Source: M55B112 sp964539395
GTDB taxonomy: Bacteria; Bacteroidota; Bacteroidia; Bacteroidales; GCA-2748055
DNA: 64,000 nucleotides
Direction: 5' to 3'
Assembly (NCBI GenBank): GCA_964539395.1
Contig: CAZIIU010000006.1
Location: 23,523 to 87,522, forward strand
Each line of letters opens with the position of its first letter. The first letter of the stretch is position 1. A model generated the notes under the pieces. That model was not told the DNA's origin, made no database searches, and saw only the letters and a program-made list of their open reading frames with translations. This document shows, piece after piece, positions 26,810-34,717 of the stretch. Position numbers and translations under genes: made by a program.

Positions 26810-29608
26810 ATGCCAGACACAAAGGAAGAGATGATTTCAATACGTGGGGCCAGGGTACATAATTTAAAGAATATTGATGTTTCTATTCCGAGGGATCAGT
26901 TTGTTGTAGTTACGGGAGTCTCTGGATCGGGGAAATCGTCGTTGGCATTTGATACTTTATATGCTGAAGGTCAACGCAGGTATGTTGAAAGTCTTTCTGC
27001 CTATGCAAGACAATTTCTTGGGAGAATCGACAAACCTGATGTAGATTATATTCATGGCATTCCACCGGCGGTTGCAATCGAGCAAAGGGTCAATACAAGA
27101 AATCCAAGGTCAACTGTAGGAACATCAACAGAGATCTATGATTACCTGAAATTATTATTCGCAAGGATAGGAAAAACCATCTCTCCGGTATCAGGACAGG
27201 AGGTCAGACGCCATAGCGTAACAGATGTTGTTGATCGTATTCTGGAATTCAACGAGAATAAGAGATTGGTAATATTAGCCACTGTATGTCTGAATATCAG
27301 AAGTGACTTAGCTTATCAGCTTGAGGTTTTGACGCAGCAGGGAATGACACGTGCATTGTCCCAAGGTAAGCTTTTAGCTTGTAAGGAGATGATTCATGAT
27401 TCGGATTTTTTAAAACATGGGATCCTTCAGCTTGTAATCGACCGTATAATTGTTCAGCGTAATGATGAGAATGTCAGCAGACTGGGTGACAGTGTACAAA
27501 CAGCCTTTCAGGTAGGTCATGGTTATTGTAGTATCTGGGATCCGGATACAGATGAAAAATTTGATTTTTCAACCCGTTTTGAAATGGATGGAATAACCTT
27601 TGAAGAACCGACAGAGCACATGTTCAGTTTTAATAATCCTTTTGGTGCATGTGAGGTTTGCGAGGGGTATGGTATGGTGATAGGAATTGATGAGGATTTG
27701 GTAGTCCCCAATAAGGAGCTATCTGTATACGATGATGCTATTGTTTGTTGGAAAGGAGAGAAAATGAAGCGATGGAAAGAGAGACTTGTTATGAATGCAG
27801 AAAAATTTGATTTCCCTGTACATATGCCATACTATAAGCTATCAGAGGATCAGCGGAGGATACTATGGAAAGGCAATCGTTTTTTTAAAGGACTTGATAC
27901 ATTTTTTAGACAACTGGAGGAGAAAAAATATAAAATACAAAACCGTGTATTGTTATCCAGATACAGGGGCAAAACCAAATGTGGAGAGTGTGGTGGTTCA
28001 CGGTTGAGAAAGGAGGCGTTATACGTTCGGGTGAATAACAGGAGTATAGCTGATATGGTTGATATGCCTGTTAGTAACCTGCAGGAATTATTTACGAGTT
28101 TCGATCCCGAAAGACATGAAGCGGAGATTGCTGGACGGATAATTGATGAAATAAGGACACGATTGAATTATTTAATGAATGTCGGACTGGGTTATCTTAC
28201 CCTTAACCGCCTCTCTTCCACCCTTTCGGGAGGAGAAAGCCAGCGTATTAATCTGGCAACCACATTGGGCAGCAGCCTTGTGGGTTCCCTGTATATACTT
28301 GACGAACCAAGCATTGGATTGCATCCCCGTGATACTGGTCGACTGATTAAAGTATTGAAAGAATTAAAGGAAATGGGGAATACAGTCGTGGTCGTTGAGC
28401 ACGATGAAGAGATAATGAAATCATCCGACTTGATTATTGATATGGGACCGGGTGCCGGAAGAGTTGGAGGGGAGATTGTCTTTCATGGAACCTACAAGCA
28501 ATTAATGAATAACCCTGTGGGCCTTACATCCGAATATCTTTCAGGCAGGCGTAGTATTGAGGTACCTGAAAACCGGCGAAGATGGAACAATTATTTAGAA
28601 ATCATGGGTGCCCATGAGAATAATTTGAAATTCATAGATATAAAAGTTCCATTGCAGGTATTAACAGTGATATGCGGAGTAAGCGGATCTGGAAAATCTT
28701 CCCTGGTTAAGCGTATTATATATCCATTACTCACACGCAGATTGCTAGGCACCGGGAATAAACCGGGAAAATATGGTCTGTTTCGCGGGGATATACATCT
28801 GTTGGATTCAGTAGAATTTGTCGATCAGGACCCGATAGGAAGATCTTCAAGATCTAATCCTGTTACCTATCTGAAAGCATTTGACGAGATACGTAAGTTG
28901 TATGCAGATCAGCAGTCATCAAAAAACTTGGGATTTAAGGCATCACACTTTTCATTCAATACTGATGGTGGCAGGTGTGAAGAATGCAGGGGAGAGGGTG
29001 AAATAATGGTTGAGATGCAATTTATGGCAGATGTGCATCTAGTCTGTGAAAGCTGTCGTGGCAAACGTTATAAAGATGAGGTCCTGGATGTCAGATACAG
29101 GGGTAAGAATATATATGATGTTCTTGATATGACTGTTGATGAATCAATTGAATTTTTTAATGGGGGCTCTGAGAATACAGCAAAGAGAATTGTTAAGAAA
29201 CTGCAACCCCTGAAGAATGTTGGATTAGGATATATAAAGCTTGGTCAATCTTCAAGCACATTAAGTGGTGGCGAGAGTCAGCGCGTGAAGCTGGCATATT
29301 TTTTAAGCAGGGAGACGGATGCATCAAAAGTAATGTTCATTTTTGATGAACCGACCACGGGATTGCATTTTCATGATATTTCACTTTTAATTCAGGCATT
29401 TAATGCACTGATAAGAAAAGGAAATTCAGTACTAATCATTGAACATAATCTGGAGATAATTAAATCGGCCGACTGGCTTATTGAACTAGGTCCTGGTGGT
29501 GGGGACGAAGGAGGTCATGTCCTGTTTCAGGGCATTCCTGACCAGATGAGTCATATCAAAGAATCACCAACGGCAAATTTTATTGAAAAGAAGCTTAATC
29601 GTCCTTAA
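26810..29608 (+). CDS. uvrA: excinuclease ABC subunit A
   Basis: 932 residues, full length. UvrA is the damage-recognition ATPase of nucleotide excision repair. Two ABC domains are visible: Walker A GVSGSGKSS near residue 35 and again in the second half, signature LSGGESQR twice, and Walker B LYILDEPSIGLH and FIFDEPTTGLH. The second zinc finger is normal (CEECRGEG and CESCRGK). The first zinc module is incomplete: the second pair is present (Cys281, Cys284, CEVC) but at the first pair position phenylalanine and aspartate (about 257 and 260, FEMD) replace the cysteines. The UvrB-binding domain is present, so it is not the short UvrA2 type. It overlaps the end of the convergent gene at 29595 by 14 bases. 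Confidence 0.95.
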   Translation: MPDTKEEMISIRGARVHNLKNIDVSIPRDQFVVVTGVSGSGKSSLAFDTLYAEGQRRYVESLSAYARQFLGRIDKPDVDYIHGIPPAVAIEQRVNTRNPRSTVGTSTEIYDYLKLLFARIGKTISPVSGQEVRRHSVTDVVDRILEFNENKRLVILATVCLNIRSDLAYQLEVLTQQGMTRALSQGKLLACKEMIHDSDFLKHGILQLVIDRIIVQRNDENVSRLGDSVQTAFQVGHGYCSIWDPDTDEKFDFSTRFEMDGITFEEPTEHMFSFNNPFGACEVCEGYGMVIGIDEDLVVPNKELSVYDDAIVCWKGEKMKRWKERLVMNAEKFDFPVHMPYYKLSEDQRRILWKGNRFFKGLDTFFRQLEEKKYKIQNRVLLSRYRGKTKCGECGGSRLRKEALYVRVNNRSIADMVDMPVSNLQELFTSFDPERHEAEIAGRIIDEIRTRLNYLMNVGLGYLTLNRLSSTLSGGESQRINLATTLGSSLVGSLYILDEPSIGLHPRDTGRLIKVLKELKEMGNTVVVVEHDEEIMKSSDLIIDMGPGAGRVGGEIVFHGTYKQLMNNPVGLTSEYLSGRRSIEVPENRRRWNNYLEIMGAHENNLKFIDIKVPLQVLTVICGVSGSGKSSLVKRIIYPLLTRRLLGTGNKPGKYGLFRGDIHLLDSVEFVDQDPIGRSSRSNPVTYLKAFDEIRKLYADQQSSKNLGFKASHFSFNTDGGRCEECRGEGEIMVEMQFMADVHLVCESCRGKRYKDEVLDVRYRGKNIYDVLDMTVDESIEFFNGGSENTAKRIVKKLQPLKNVGLGYIKLGQSSSTLSGGESQRVKLAYFLSRETDASKVMFIFDEPTTGLHFHDISLLIQAFNALIRKGNSVLIIEHNLEIIKSADWLIELGPGGGDEGGHVLFQGIPDQMSHIKESPTANFIEKKLNRP

Positions 29609-30038
29609 AACCAAACATAATTGCTACACATCCTTCTGAAGGTTCAATGGCACCTGCGTCCGATACCGGGACTTTAACAACTATTTTCAATTGCTGACTT
29701 GATTCCAGCCTGAAGTCCCATTTCCATTCATAGTCATGATATTTGTTGTTATACAGGACTTTACCGTTACTGTCAACAATTCTAAATTCAATATCATTCA
29801 GGTTACCAGCTCCGCATACACCAACCCGGTAGTCGGTTTGGGAATAAAAAGTTTTATATAATTCAGCTTCTTCACCTTCAATCAAAAGGGCTGCATGGTA
29901 ATTACCATCATGCTGATAAGGATTGAGTCCTACCTTACAGGTTTTCTTGGCAAACTGCTTGCATTGTGCATTGACAAATCCTGGCAATGTAACCATTACT
30001 GCTACAAGAGATACTAAAAGTATGCCTTTTCTCATCAT
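29595..30038 (-). CDS. exported hypothetical protein, cysteine-containing
   Basis: 147 residues with a clear signal peptide (MMRKGILLVSLVAVMVTLPGFVNA). The mature part starts QCKQFAKKTCK and has four cysteines in all, suggesting two disulfides. The rest looks like a compact beta domain: DIEFRIVDSNGKVLYNNK and LKIVVKVPVSDAG resemble a small jelly-roll. I do not recognise a named family. It is 10 bases after the lipoprotein gene on the same strand, so the two are likely co-transcribed. Confidence 0.7.
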   Translation of the reverse strand: MMRKGILLVSLVAVMVTLPGFVNAQCKQFAKKTCKVGLNPYQHDGNYHAALLIEGEEAELYKTFYSQTDYRVGVCGAGNLNDIEFRIVDSNGKVLYNNKYHDYEWKWDFRLESSQQLKIVVKVPVSDAGAIEPSEGCVAIMFGFKDD

Positions 30039-30048
30039 GATATTAAAT

Positions 30049-30975
30049 TTAGGAAATATAGCTGTTTCTTAAAATCTTAACTTTCAAAGTAAGTTCATCA
30101 AACACCTGTTTTGTCAGGTTATGGGATGAACTTGACTTTAAAGTTGTGATATTTGTTTCCGGATCATTAACCGGTGTGTTTTCTCCAAGCTTGATTTCAA
30201 TCTTATCGAAAGTAGACTTTAAATCAGAGATGTCTTCAAGAATCTGCCGGGCATCATCATCATTCGCTTCTATGAGTAGGTTAATAATAAAATCTACCGA
30301 GAGTTTTTGGTCTACAATCCTTTCGACGATTTTGTTGTTTTCTATGGGTTTGTCTCCAACTAGCTGTGTTGCAATGTAAAGGCCTTCAATCCAACCACCC
30401 ACAAGAATTATTGTTGCAGTTCCTTCAAGGCCGCGTTCCTTGAGAAACGAACTGGAATTCAAAAGAGTTTCTGAGATGATGTCAATGATTTCCTCCCGGT
30501 TATTAATATTATCCTCCAGGCGCTGAATGGTGGATTCATTTATTGCGTCCAAAATATTCAGGGCATCCGCAAGATTCTTAGCGGCTTCGATATAGCTCAA
30601 GGTTACCTGGGTCTGGTCAAAAAGACTTGCATAGCTGAGATCTGTGGTGTATATACCCAAATTGAGAGCCAAATCTTTAGTTGTAATGTAGAGCGATTGA
30701 TTATCAACAGGATTAAGTAATTGCTCATTGTATGTAGCACCGGCATTTTGCAATATTTTTGCAGTTTCAACTGGCGATGGAAGAGAATAGAAAATCTTTT
30801 TCGCTGTTTGAAACTTCTCCTGTGCACTTTCGTCAATTGCAGTTACAAATTCTTCTGTCTGGTCAGTTTCTTTTTCCGCTTTTTTTGTTCCAGAATTGCA
30901 TCCTAAAAAACTTAAGGCAAAGAAAACAGCAAGAAGCATCAAAACTTTACCGGGATAACGCATTTTTTTATTCAT
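30049..30975 (-). CDS. exported lipoprotein of unknown function
   Basis: 308 residues. The signal peptide ends in the lipobox FLGC (Cys26), so the protein is a lipoprotein. The mature part is mostly helical, with an acidic lysine/glutamate-rich stretch after the cysteine and no recognised domain (FQTAKKIFYSLPSPVETAKIL is typical of its helices). A promoter of the Bacteroidota type precedes it, and the 147-residue exported protein follows after 10 bases. Confidence 0.75.
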   Translation of the reverse strand: MNKKMRYPGKVLMLLAVFFALSFLGCNSGTKKAEKETDQTEEFVTAIDESAQEKFQTAKKIFYSLPSPVETAKILQNAGATYNEQLLNPVDNQSLYITTKDLALNLGIYTTDLSYASLFDQTQVTLSYIEAAKNLADALNILDAINESTIQRLEDNINNREEIIDIISETLLNSSSFLKERGLEGTATIILVGGWIEGLYIATQLVGDKPIENNKIVERIVDQKLSVDFIINLLIEANDDDARQILEDISDLKSTFDKIEIKLGENTPVNDPETNITTLKSSSSHNLTKQVFDELTLKVKILRNSYIS

Positions 30976-31019
30976 AAGGAAATTGTTTAATATGTCTTAG
31001 CCAGGACTACTTAATGAAG

Positions 31020-31049
31020 TAAAATTAACACTTTTTTTTTAATTACAAA
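31020..31049 (-). promoter_or_regulatory. Bacteroidota-type promoter for the lipoprotein gene
   Basis: On the minus strand, TTTG (31049-31046) and TAATTTTA (31027-31020) are 18 bases apart, matching -33/-7 except for the final base. The transcript would begin about 40 bases before the ATG at 30975. Confidence 0.5.
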
Positions 31050-31173
31050 ACGTGGGGGATTGGTCTCAAAATCCAATAATTGCAATGCATTCAGTTGCAA
31101 TGGAACAATTTGTACACTGGATCGGTTACCCCCTAATTAGCAGGTCGAATATAACTGACAAAGATTAATAATG

Positions 31174-31207
31174 CAAAAAAAAAACCACAGTTAATCCTGT
31201 GGTTTTT
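31174..31207 (-). terminator. rho-independent terminator after the MORN-like gene
   Basis: A hairpin with arms 31181-31190 and 31197-31206 (AACCACAG/CTGTGGTT core), followed in minus-strand RNA by a run of U read from the A-run at 31175-31184. It closes the MORN-like gene transcript; T bases on the other side may make it bidirectional. Confidence 0.88.
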
Positions 31208-31236
31208 CATTATCAAATAGTTAGAGAATATATCGA

Positions 31237-31671
31237 TTAGTATTCCATCGAAGATATCAGTTTTCCTTCTTCATTCCAGATACTCCATTTACCGGTCCTT
31301 TGCCCGTTTTTATAAAATAATTCAGAACGCAGAGTACCATTTGAGTCCCAGATTAACCACTTTCCATGTTTGAGGTTGTCTTTGTAATTTGCTAGTGCAA
31401 TAAGATTTCCGTTTTTATCATATTGCAACCAGGTGCCATCTGGTTCACCTTTCGAAAATGCGCGAACTTCCAACACACTACCATTCTCAGCAAGGATTTT
31501 ATATGCGCCATCCAACTCTTTTGCATCCAAACCCCGAAAGTTGGTTGCCAGCAGTACGTGCTCTGTTTTACCGCTGTTCAAGTTATTGTTTGCGAGCATC
31601 TCCTCCTGCAATTCTTGTGCGCCCGTGGCTATCGCCATGCAAAGCATCACTATTATTTGTATTGTTTTCAT
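31237..31671 (-). CDS. exported MORN-repeat-like (YwqK-type) protein
   Basis: 144 residues. A signal peptide (MKTIQIIVMLCMAIATGAQ) precedes about three MORN/YwqK-type repeats of about 23 residues: GTWLQYDKNGNLIALANY, GKWLIWDSNGTLRSELFY and GKWSIWNEEGKLISSMEY. Such repeats fold as beta hairpins and commonly mediate protein or lipid contacts. Some databases label the family 'toxin-antitoxin system YwqK antitoxin', but no toxin gene is nearby, so I do not use that name. It has its own promoter and terminator. Confidence 0.85.
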   Translation of the reverse strand: MKTIQIIVMLCMAIATGAQELQEEMLANNNLNSGKTEHVLLATNFRGLDAKELDGAYKILAENGSVLEVRAFSKGEPDGTWLQYDKNGNLIALANYKDNLKHGKWLIWDSNGTLRSELFYKNGQRTGKWSIWNEEGKLISSMEY

Positions 31672-31691
31672 GATTACAGCTTTTATTAATT

Positions 31692-31722
31692 CAAAGTTAA
31701 GAAAAAGTTAATAAAATGCAAA
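31692..31722 (-). promoter_or_regulatory. Bacteroidota-type promoter for the MORN-like gene
   Basis: On the minus strand TTTG (31722-31719), a 19-base spacer and TAACTTTG (31699-31692) match the -33/-7 consensus perfectly. Transcription would start about 15 bases before the ATG at 31671. Confidence 0.7.
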
Positions 31723-31846
31723 ATAAATATCACTATTTATGAATAGAAAAATGAATAATACTGTAATACAGCAATATACAACTTAACAAAAAAATAACAT
31801 TGACTTTAGATCAGATGGTATTTTTGAAACCGTTGATCCGGGAAGG

Positions 31847-32737
31847 TTACCTCTCTATTTTGAAAATACCGTCGGTAAGAAGGATTTCGTACTTTGATTC
31901 CAGTTGATCGCTCCATCCAATCATGTATGAAGTAAAACTACCGACCTCCAGTTCCCGGAGGTTTTGGGAACTGACATCCTGCATGATGTCATTAGGAAAC
32001 AATTCGTTAGCCATTTTTATTCGACGGTTACTTCTTCTTTCATGCGATTTATACAAATCTATTCCACCAAATAGTTTTATAAAATACTGGGCGATTTCTG
32101 CCGGATATTTATAACTGACAACGGCGAATTCCACATCTTCTGTATTCATTGTATTAACTGCTATGGAAATATCACTCCTGAAATAGTTATTAACAAAAAA
32201 CATCAGGGCAACACTTTCAACGGAATACTCATCACGCAATTGAGCAATCAACCGCTCTTTATTTTTCGGTTTGTTTATTACCGGAATTCCATCTTTTTCA
32301 GAAATATAGAGTGATTCTCCAATTGTTTTTGCAACATAGTCGCCCCATCGGTTAAGCGAAGTAACACCCTGGCTGTAATTGGGATCGCTGATCGATTCAA
32401 GAACGGTTTTCTTTGGAAGGTTTCTGTTGATGGTGGTATACTCATTACCAATATAATAATCTGTTTTGATTTTCAGGGTGACATTAGCTTTTGCCGCCTG
32501 TTCCTCAATCCATCTTCTGGCAAATTGAATAGAATCGATGGTTGTCAGAATATCAAATTCTGTCCATGGATGGGTAGTTCTTGTATCAATGAAAGCAAAA
32601 TACAGGAGCACTTCATCCTTAAGATTCTTACACACATTGTTTTTTCTCGCTGCTGTAAAGTCAATTCTTGCCGAAGGTCCCGAGGAGACCAGTGCTACCG
32701 ATGTTGCAATCAGGATAAACAATCTGATGATTCTCAT
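31847..32737 (-). CDS. exported hypothetical protein (296 residues)
   Basis: Begins with an uncleaved or weakly defined signal sequence (MRIIRLFILIATSVALVSSG). The middle has mixed alpha/beta character (VESVALMFFVNNYFRSDIS, DVEFAVVSYKY) and the C-terminus holds a YEILLTDGIFKI strand. I do not recognise a domain. The gene lies 41 bases after nth on the same strand and 175 bases before the MORN-like gene. Function unknown. Confidence 0.7.
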   Translation of the reverse strand: MRIIRLFILIATSVALVSSGPSARIDFTAARKNNVCKNLKDEVLLYFAFIDTRTTHPWTEFDILTTIDSIQFARRWIEEQAAKANVTLKIKTDYYIGNEYTTINRNLPKKTVLESISDPNYSQGVTSLNRWGDYVAKTIGESLYISEKDGIPVINKPKNKERLIAQLRDEYSVESVALMFFVNNYFRSDISIAVNTMNTEDVEFAVVSYKYPAEIAQYFIKLFGGIDLYKSHERRSNRRIKMANELFPNDIMQDVSSQNLRELEVGSFTSYMIGWSDQLESKYEILLTDGIFKIER

Positions 32738-32778
32738 CTAGTTGAAGTATTTTGAATTGTAAAAATAGTAAAAACCAT

Positions 32779-33447
32779 CTATTTCCGGGACTTATTTACC
32801 GCCCGAACTTTGAGTTCACTATTATAATACTTGCATATTTCAGTGAGTCCACATTTTATGCAATCCGGTTTTTTTGCGGTACAAATATATCTTCCGTGAA
32901 GAATCAGCCAATGGTGGGCTTTGTGCAGCAGCTCTTCCGGAATGTGCTTCACAAGTTGCATTTCTGCTTTAAGAGGGGTGTTTGCGCCAGTGATTAGCCC
33001 AATTCTTTCAGCCACCCTGAATACATGGGTGTCAACTGCCATGGCAGGTACTTTAAATGCAACCGATAATATGACATTCGCAGTTTTTCGGCCCACTCCG
33101 GGTAATTCCTGCAGATCTGCCAGATTATCAGGAACCTTGCCATTATAGTTGTTTACCAGCAACTGAGCCATTCCTACAAGGTGCCGGGCTTTATTATTGG
33201 GGTAGGAGCAGCTTCTAATATAGTGGTACACATCTCCCGGTTCACTTTTGGCCAAATCCTGAACGGTCGGAAACTTTTTGAAAAGCTCCTTTGTGATAAT
33301 ATTGACCCGTTTGTCCGTACACTGGGCAGAAAGTATTACAGACACGATTAATTCATAGGGATTGCGATAATGTAATTCAGTTTCTGCGACGGGCATTTTC
33401 TGTTCGAAATAGCTGATTACCTTCTTATACAGTGCATCTTTATTCAT
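32779..33447 (-). CDS. nth: endonuclease III (DNA glycosylase/AP lyase)
   Basis: 222 residues from the ATG at 33447 (a TTG at 33459 would add four residues; the ATG matches the E. coli numbering). Removes oxidised pyrimidines and cleaves AP sites. The helix-hairpin-helix with catalytic Lys121 (LPGVGRKTANV), Asp139 (AVDTHVFRV) and the [4Fe-4S] cluster cysteines 189, 196, 199, 205 (C-x6-C-x2-C-x5-C) are all present. It leads a minus-strand group of exported-protein genes with which it has no obvious functional link. Confidence 0.97.
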   Translation of the reverse strand: MNKDALYKKVISYFEQKMPVAETELHYRNPYELIVSVILSAQCTDKRVNIITKELFKKFPTVQDLAKSEPGDVYHYIRSCSYPNNKARHLVGMAQLLVNNYNGKVPDNLADLQELPGVGRKTANVILSVAFKVPAMAVDTHVFRVAERIGLITGANTPLKAEMQLVKHIPEELLHKAHHWLILHGRYICTAKKPDCIKCGLTEICKYYNSELKVRAVNKSRK

Positions 33448-33669
33448 ATTTGTGCTCAAGCATTGGATTCCCGGTCCCTAATGTAGTATTTTTTTCTTTC
33501 AGATTGTTGAATGATGCTTCTGCAATCCCCCCCGATATTTACCAGGCTGTTTGCCATGAAAAACCGGGTGGTTTTCATTCAATAATTCTGTCATTTTCAT
33601 CGTACGGAGTCAGAATCAGCCGGTTCAGTTTAATAAATCTTTAAAATTGAGGGATAAATGCTTATAATC

Positions 33670-33701
33670 ATTGTGTATTTCAATAATAATAGTTACGTTT
33701 G
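33670..33701 (+). promoter_or_regulatory. promoter of the aromatic amino acid operon
   Basis: ATTG at 33670-33673 (-33) and TACGTTTG at 33694-33701 (perfect TAnnTTTG -7 element), 20 bases apart. The predicted start of transcription is near 33706, only a few bases before the leader peptide ATG, which is typical of short attenuator leaders. Confidence 0.7.
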
Positions 33702-33713
33702 TATACTTGAAGC

Positions 33714-33764
33714 ATGAAAACTTTTTTTGGCACATATTATTTCTTTTTTCTGGATCTCGGATAA
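33714..33764 (+). CDS. Phe/Tyr-rich leader peptide of the pheA-tyrA operon
   Basis: A 16-codon ORF encoding MKTFFGTYYFFFLDLG and ending in TAA at 33762. It carries five Phe and two Tyr codons (two Phe, then Tyr-Tyr, then three Phe in a row), a composition far from chance. It lies just downstream of a Bacteroidota promoter and just upstream of alternative hairpins before pheA. A ribosome stalled on the Phe/Tyr codons would leave 33768-33773 free for the antiterminator; one that reaches the stop would cover that segment and let the terminator form. Too short for ordinary ORF finding. The arrangement parallels E. coli pheL, but the two sequences are not homologous as far as I can see. Confidence 0.85.
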   Translation: MKTFFGTYYFFFLDLG

Positions 33765-33767
33765 AAT

Positions 33768-33796
33768 GTCGGGCTTAAAGGATTGTTGTACCCGGC
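33768..33796 (+). promoter_or_regulatory. antiterminator hairpin of the pheA leader
   Basis: 33768-33773 (GTCGGG) can pair with 33791-33796 (CCCGGC), six base pairs including one G-U. The right arm is also the left arm of the terminator, so the two structures exclude each other. The left arm lies 3 bases after the leader stop codon, within the footprint of a terminating ribosome. Confidence 0.7.
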
Positions 33797-33815
33797 TTAA
33801 ACGTCGGGTTTTTTT
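33790..33815 (+). terminator. attenuator terminator before pheA
   Basis: A seven-pair stem (33790-33796 with 33803-33809, ACCCGGC/GTCGGGT, one G-U), a six-base loop and seven T bases at 33809-33815: a standard rho-independent terminator 53 bases before the pheA ATG and therefore upstream of the whole operon. GTCGGG occurs twice (33768 and 33803), the basis of the switch. Confidence 0.85.
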
Positions 33816-33868
33816 GTTTATATGTGAGTGTTTTTCTATAATAATTATTTGGATTCTTTAAACTGATC

Positions 33869-34705
33869 ATGATGCGAATAGCTATTCAGGGTGGATATGG
33901 GGCCTTTCACGAACTGGCTGCTCATAAATATTTCATGAATGATGAGATAGAAATATTGCCCAGGGAATCGTTTTCCGACTTACTTACATCGCTCAGGGAC
34001 CATAAGGCAGACTACGGGATTATGGCCATTGAGAACTCCCTTGCAGGAAGTATATTGCCCAATTACAACCTGTTAAAAGAGACACACATGCGGATTATCG
34101 GAGAGGTTTACCTGAGGATTTGTCAGAACCTTGTTGCGCTTCCAGGGGTAGAGATTGAAAGTATTAAAGAGGTCTATTCCCATCCGATGGCTATCTTGCA
34201 ATGCGGCCAGTTTTTTAAGCAGTATCCCCATATACGGCTGATTGAAAGTATCGATACTGCATTAAGTGCTGAAGATATAAGCGTTAACCACCGTACAGAT
34301 ACCGGGGCAATTGCAAGTCGGCTTGCAGCTGAAAAATACGGCCTTCAAATCCTTGAAGAGGGAATTGAGACCAATAAAATGAATTATACCCGCTTTCTTA
34401 TTCTTACAGAAAACGGTGCAGCCATTGATAAGGCTGATGTCAATAAAGCATCCATCCACTTTGCACTTGCGCATAAGATTGGTTCTCTCTCAAAAATCCT
34501 GTCAATTTTTTCTTTTCACGAGATCAACCTTGCAAAGATCCAATCAACGCCTATCATAGGTAAGGACTGGGAATATCAGTTTTACGTCGACCTGGAAGTG
34601 AATGATTACGAGATGTACCTTAATGCCCTTGAGTCGATTAAACCCTTTACAAGTGGATTAATGGTTATGGGAGAATACAAAAAAGGTGAAGTATATTTTG
34701 AATAA
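33869..34705 (+). CDS. pheA: prephenate dehydratase with ACT domain
   Basis: 278 residues. Converts prephenate to phenylpyruvate. The catalytic domain shows IQGGYGAFHELAA at the start, AIENSLAGSI, and the TRF motif (MNYTRFLILTE); the ACT domain (residues about 190-275, SLSKILSIFSFHEINLAKIQS) usually binds Phe for feedback inhibition. Unlike the E. coli protein there is no chorismate mutase domain; that activity is in the next gene. First structural gene of the operon, after the attenuator. Twelve bases separate it from the DAHP synthase gene. Confidence 0.96.
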   Translation: MMRIAIQGGYGAFHELAAHKYFMNDEIEILPRESFSDLLTSLRDHKADYGIMAIENSLAGSILPNYNLLKETHMRIIGEVYLRICQNLVALPGVEIESIKEVYSHPMAILQCGQFFKQYPHIRLIESIDTALSAEDISVNHRTDTGAIASRLAAEKYGLQILEEGIETNKMNYTRFLILTENGAAIDKADVNKASIHFALAHKIGSLSKILSIFSFHEINLAKIQSTPIIGKDWEYQFYVDLEVNDYEMYLNALESIKPFTSGLMVMGEYKKGEVYFE

Positions 34706-34717
34706 TGAACAGATATT

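Noticed and set aside
31237..31671. Toxin-antitoxin system from the YwqK 'antitoxin' label
   Set aside because: The protein is exported and has no toxin partner nearby; the label is an inherited name for MORN-like repeats.
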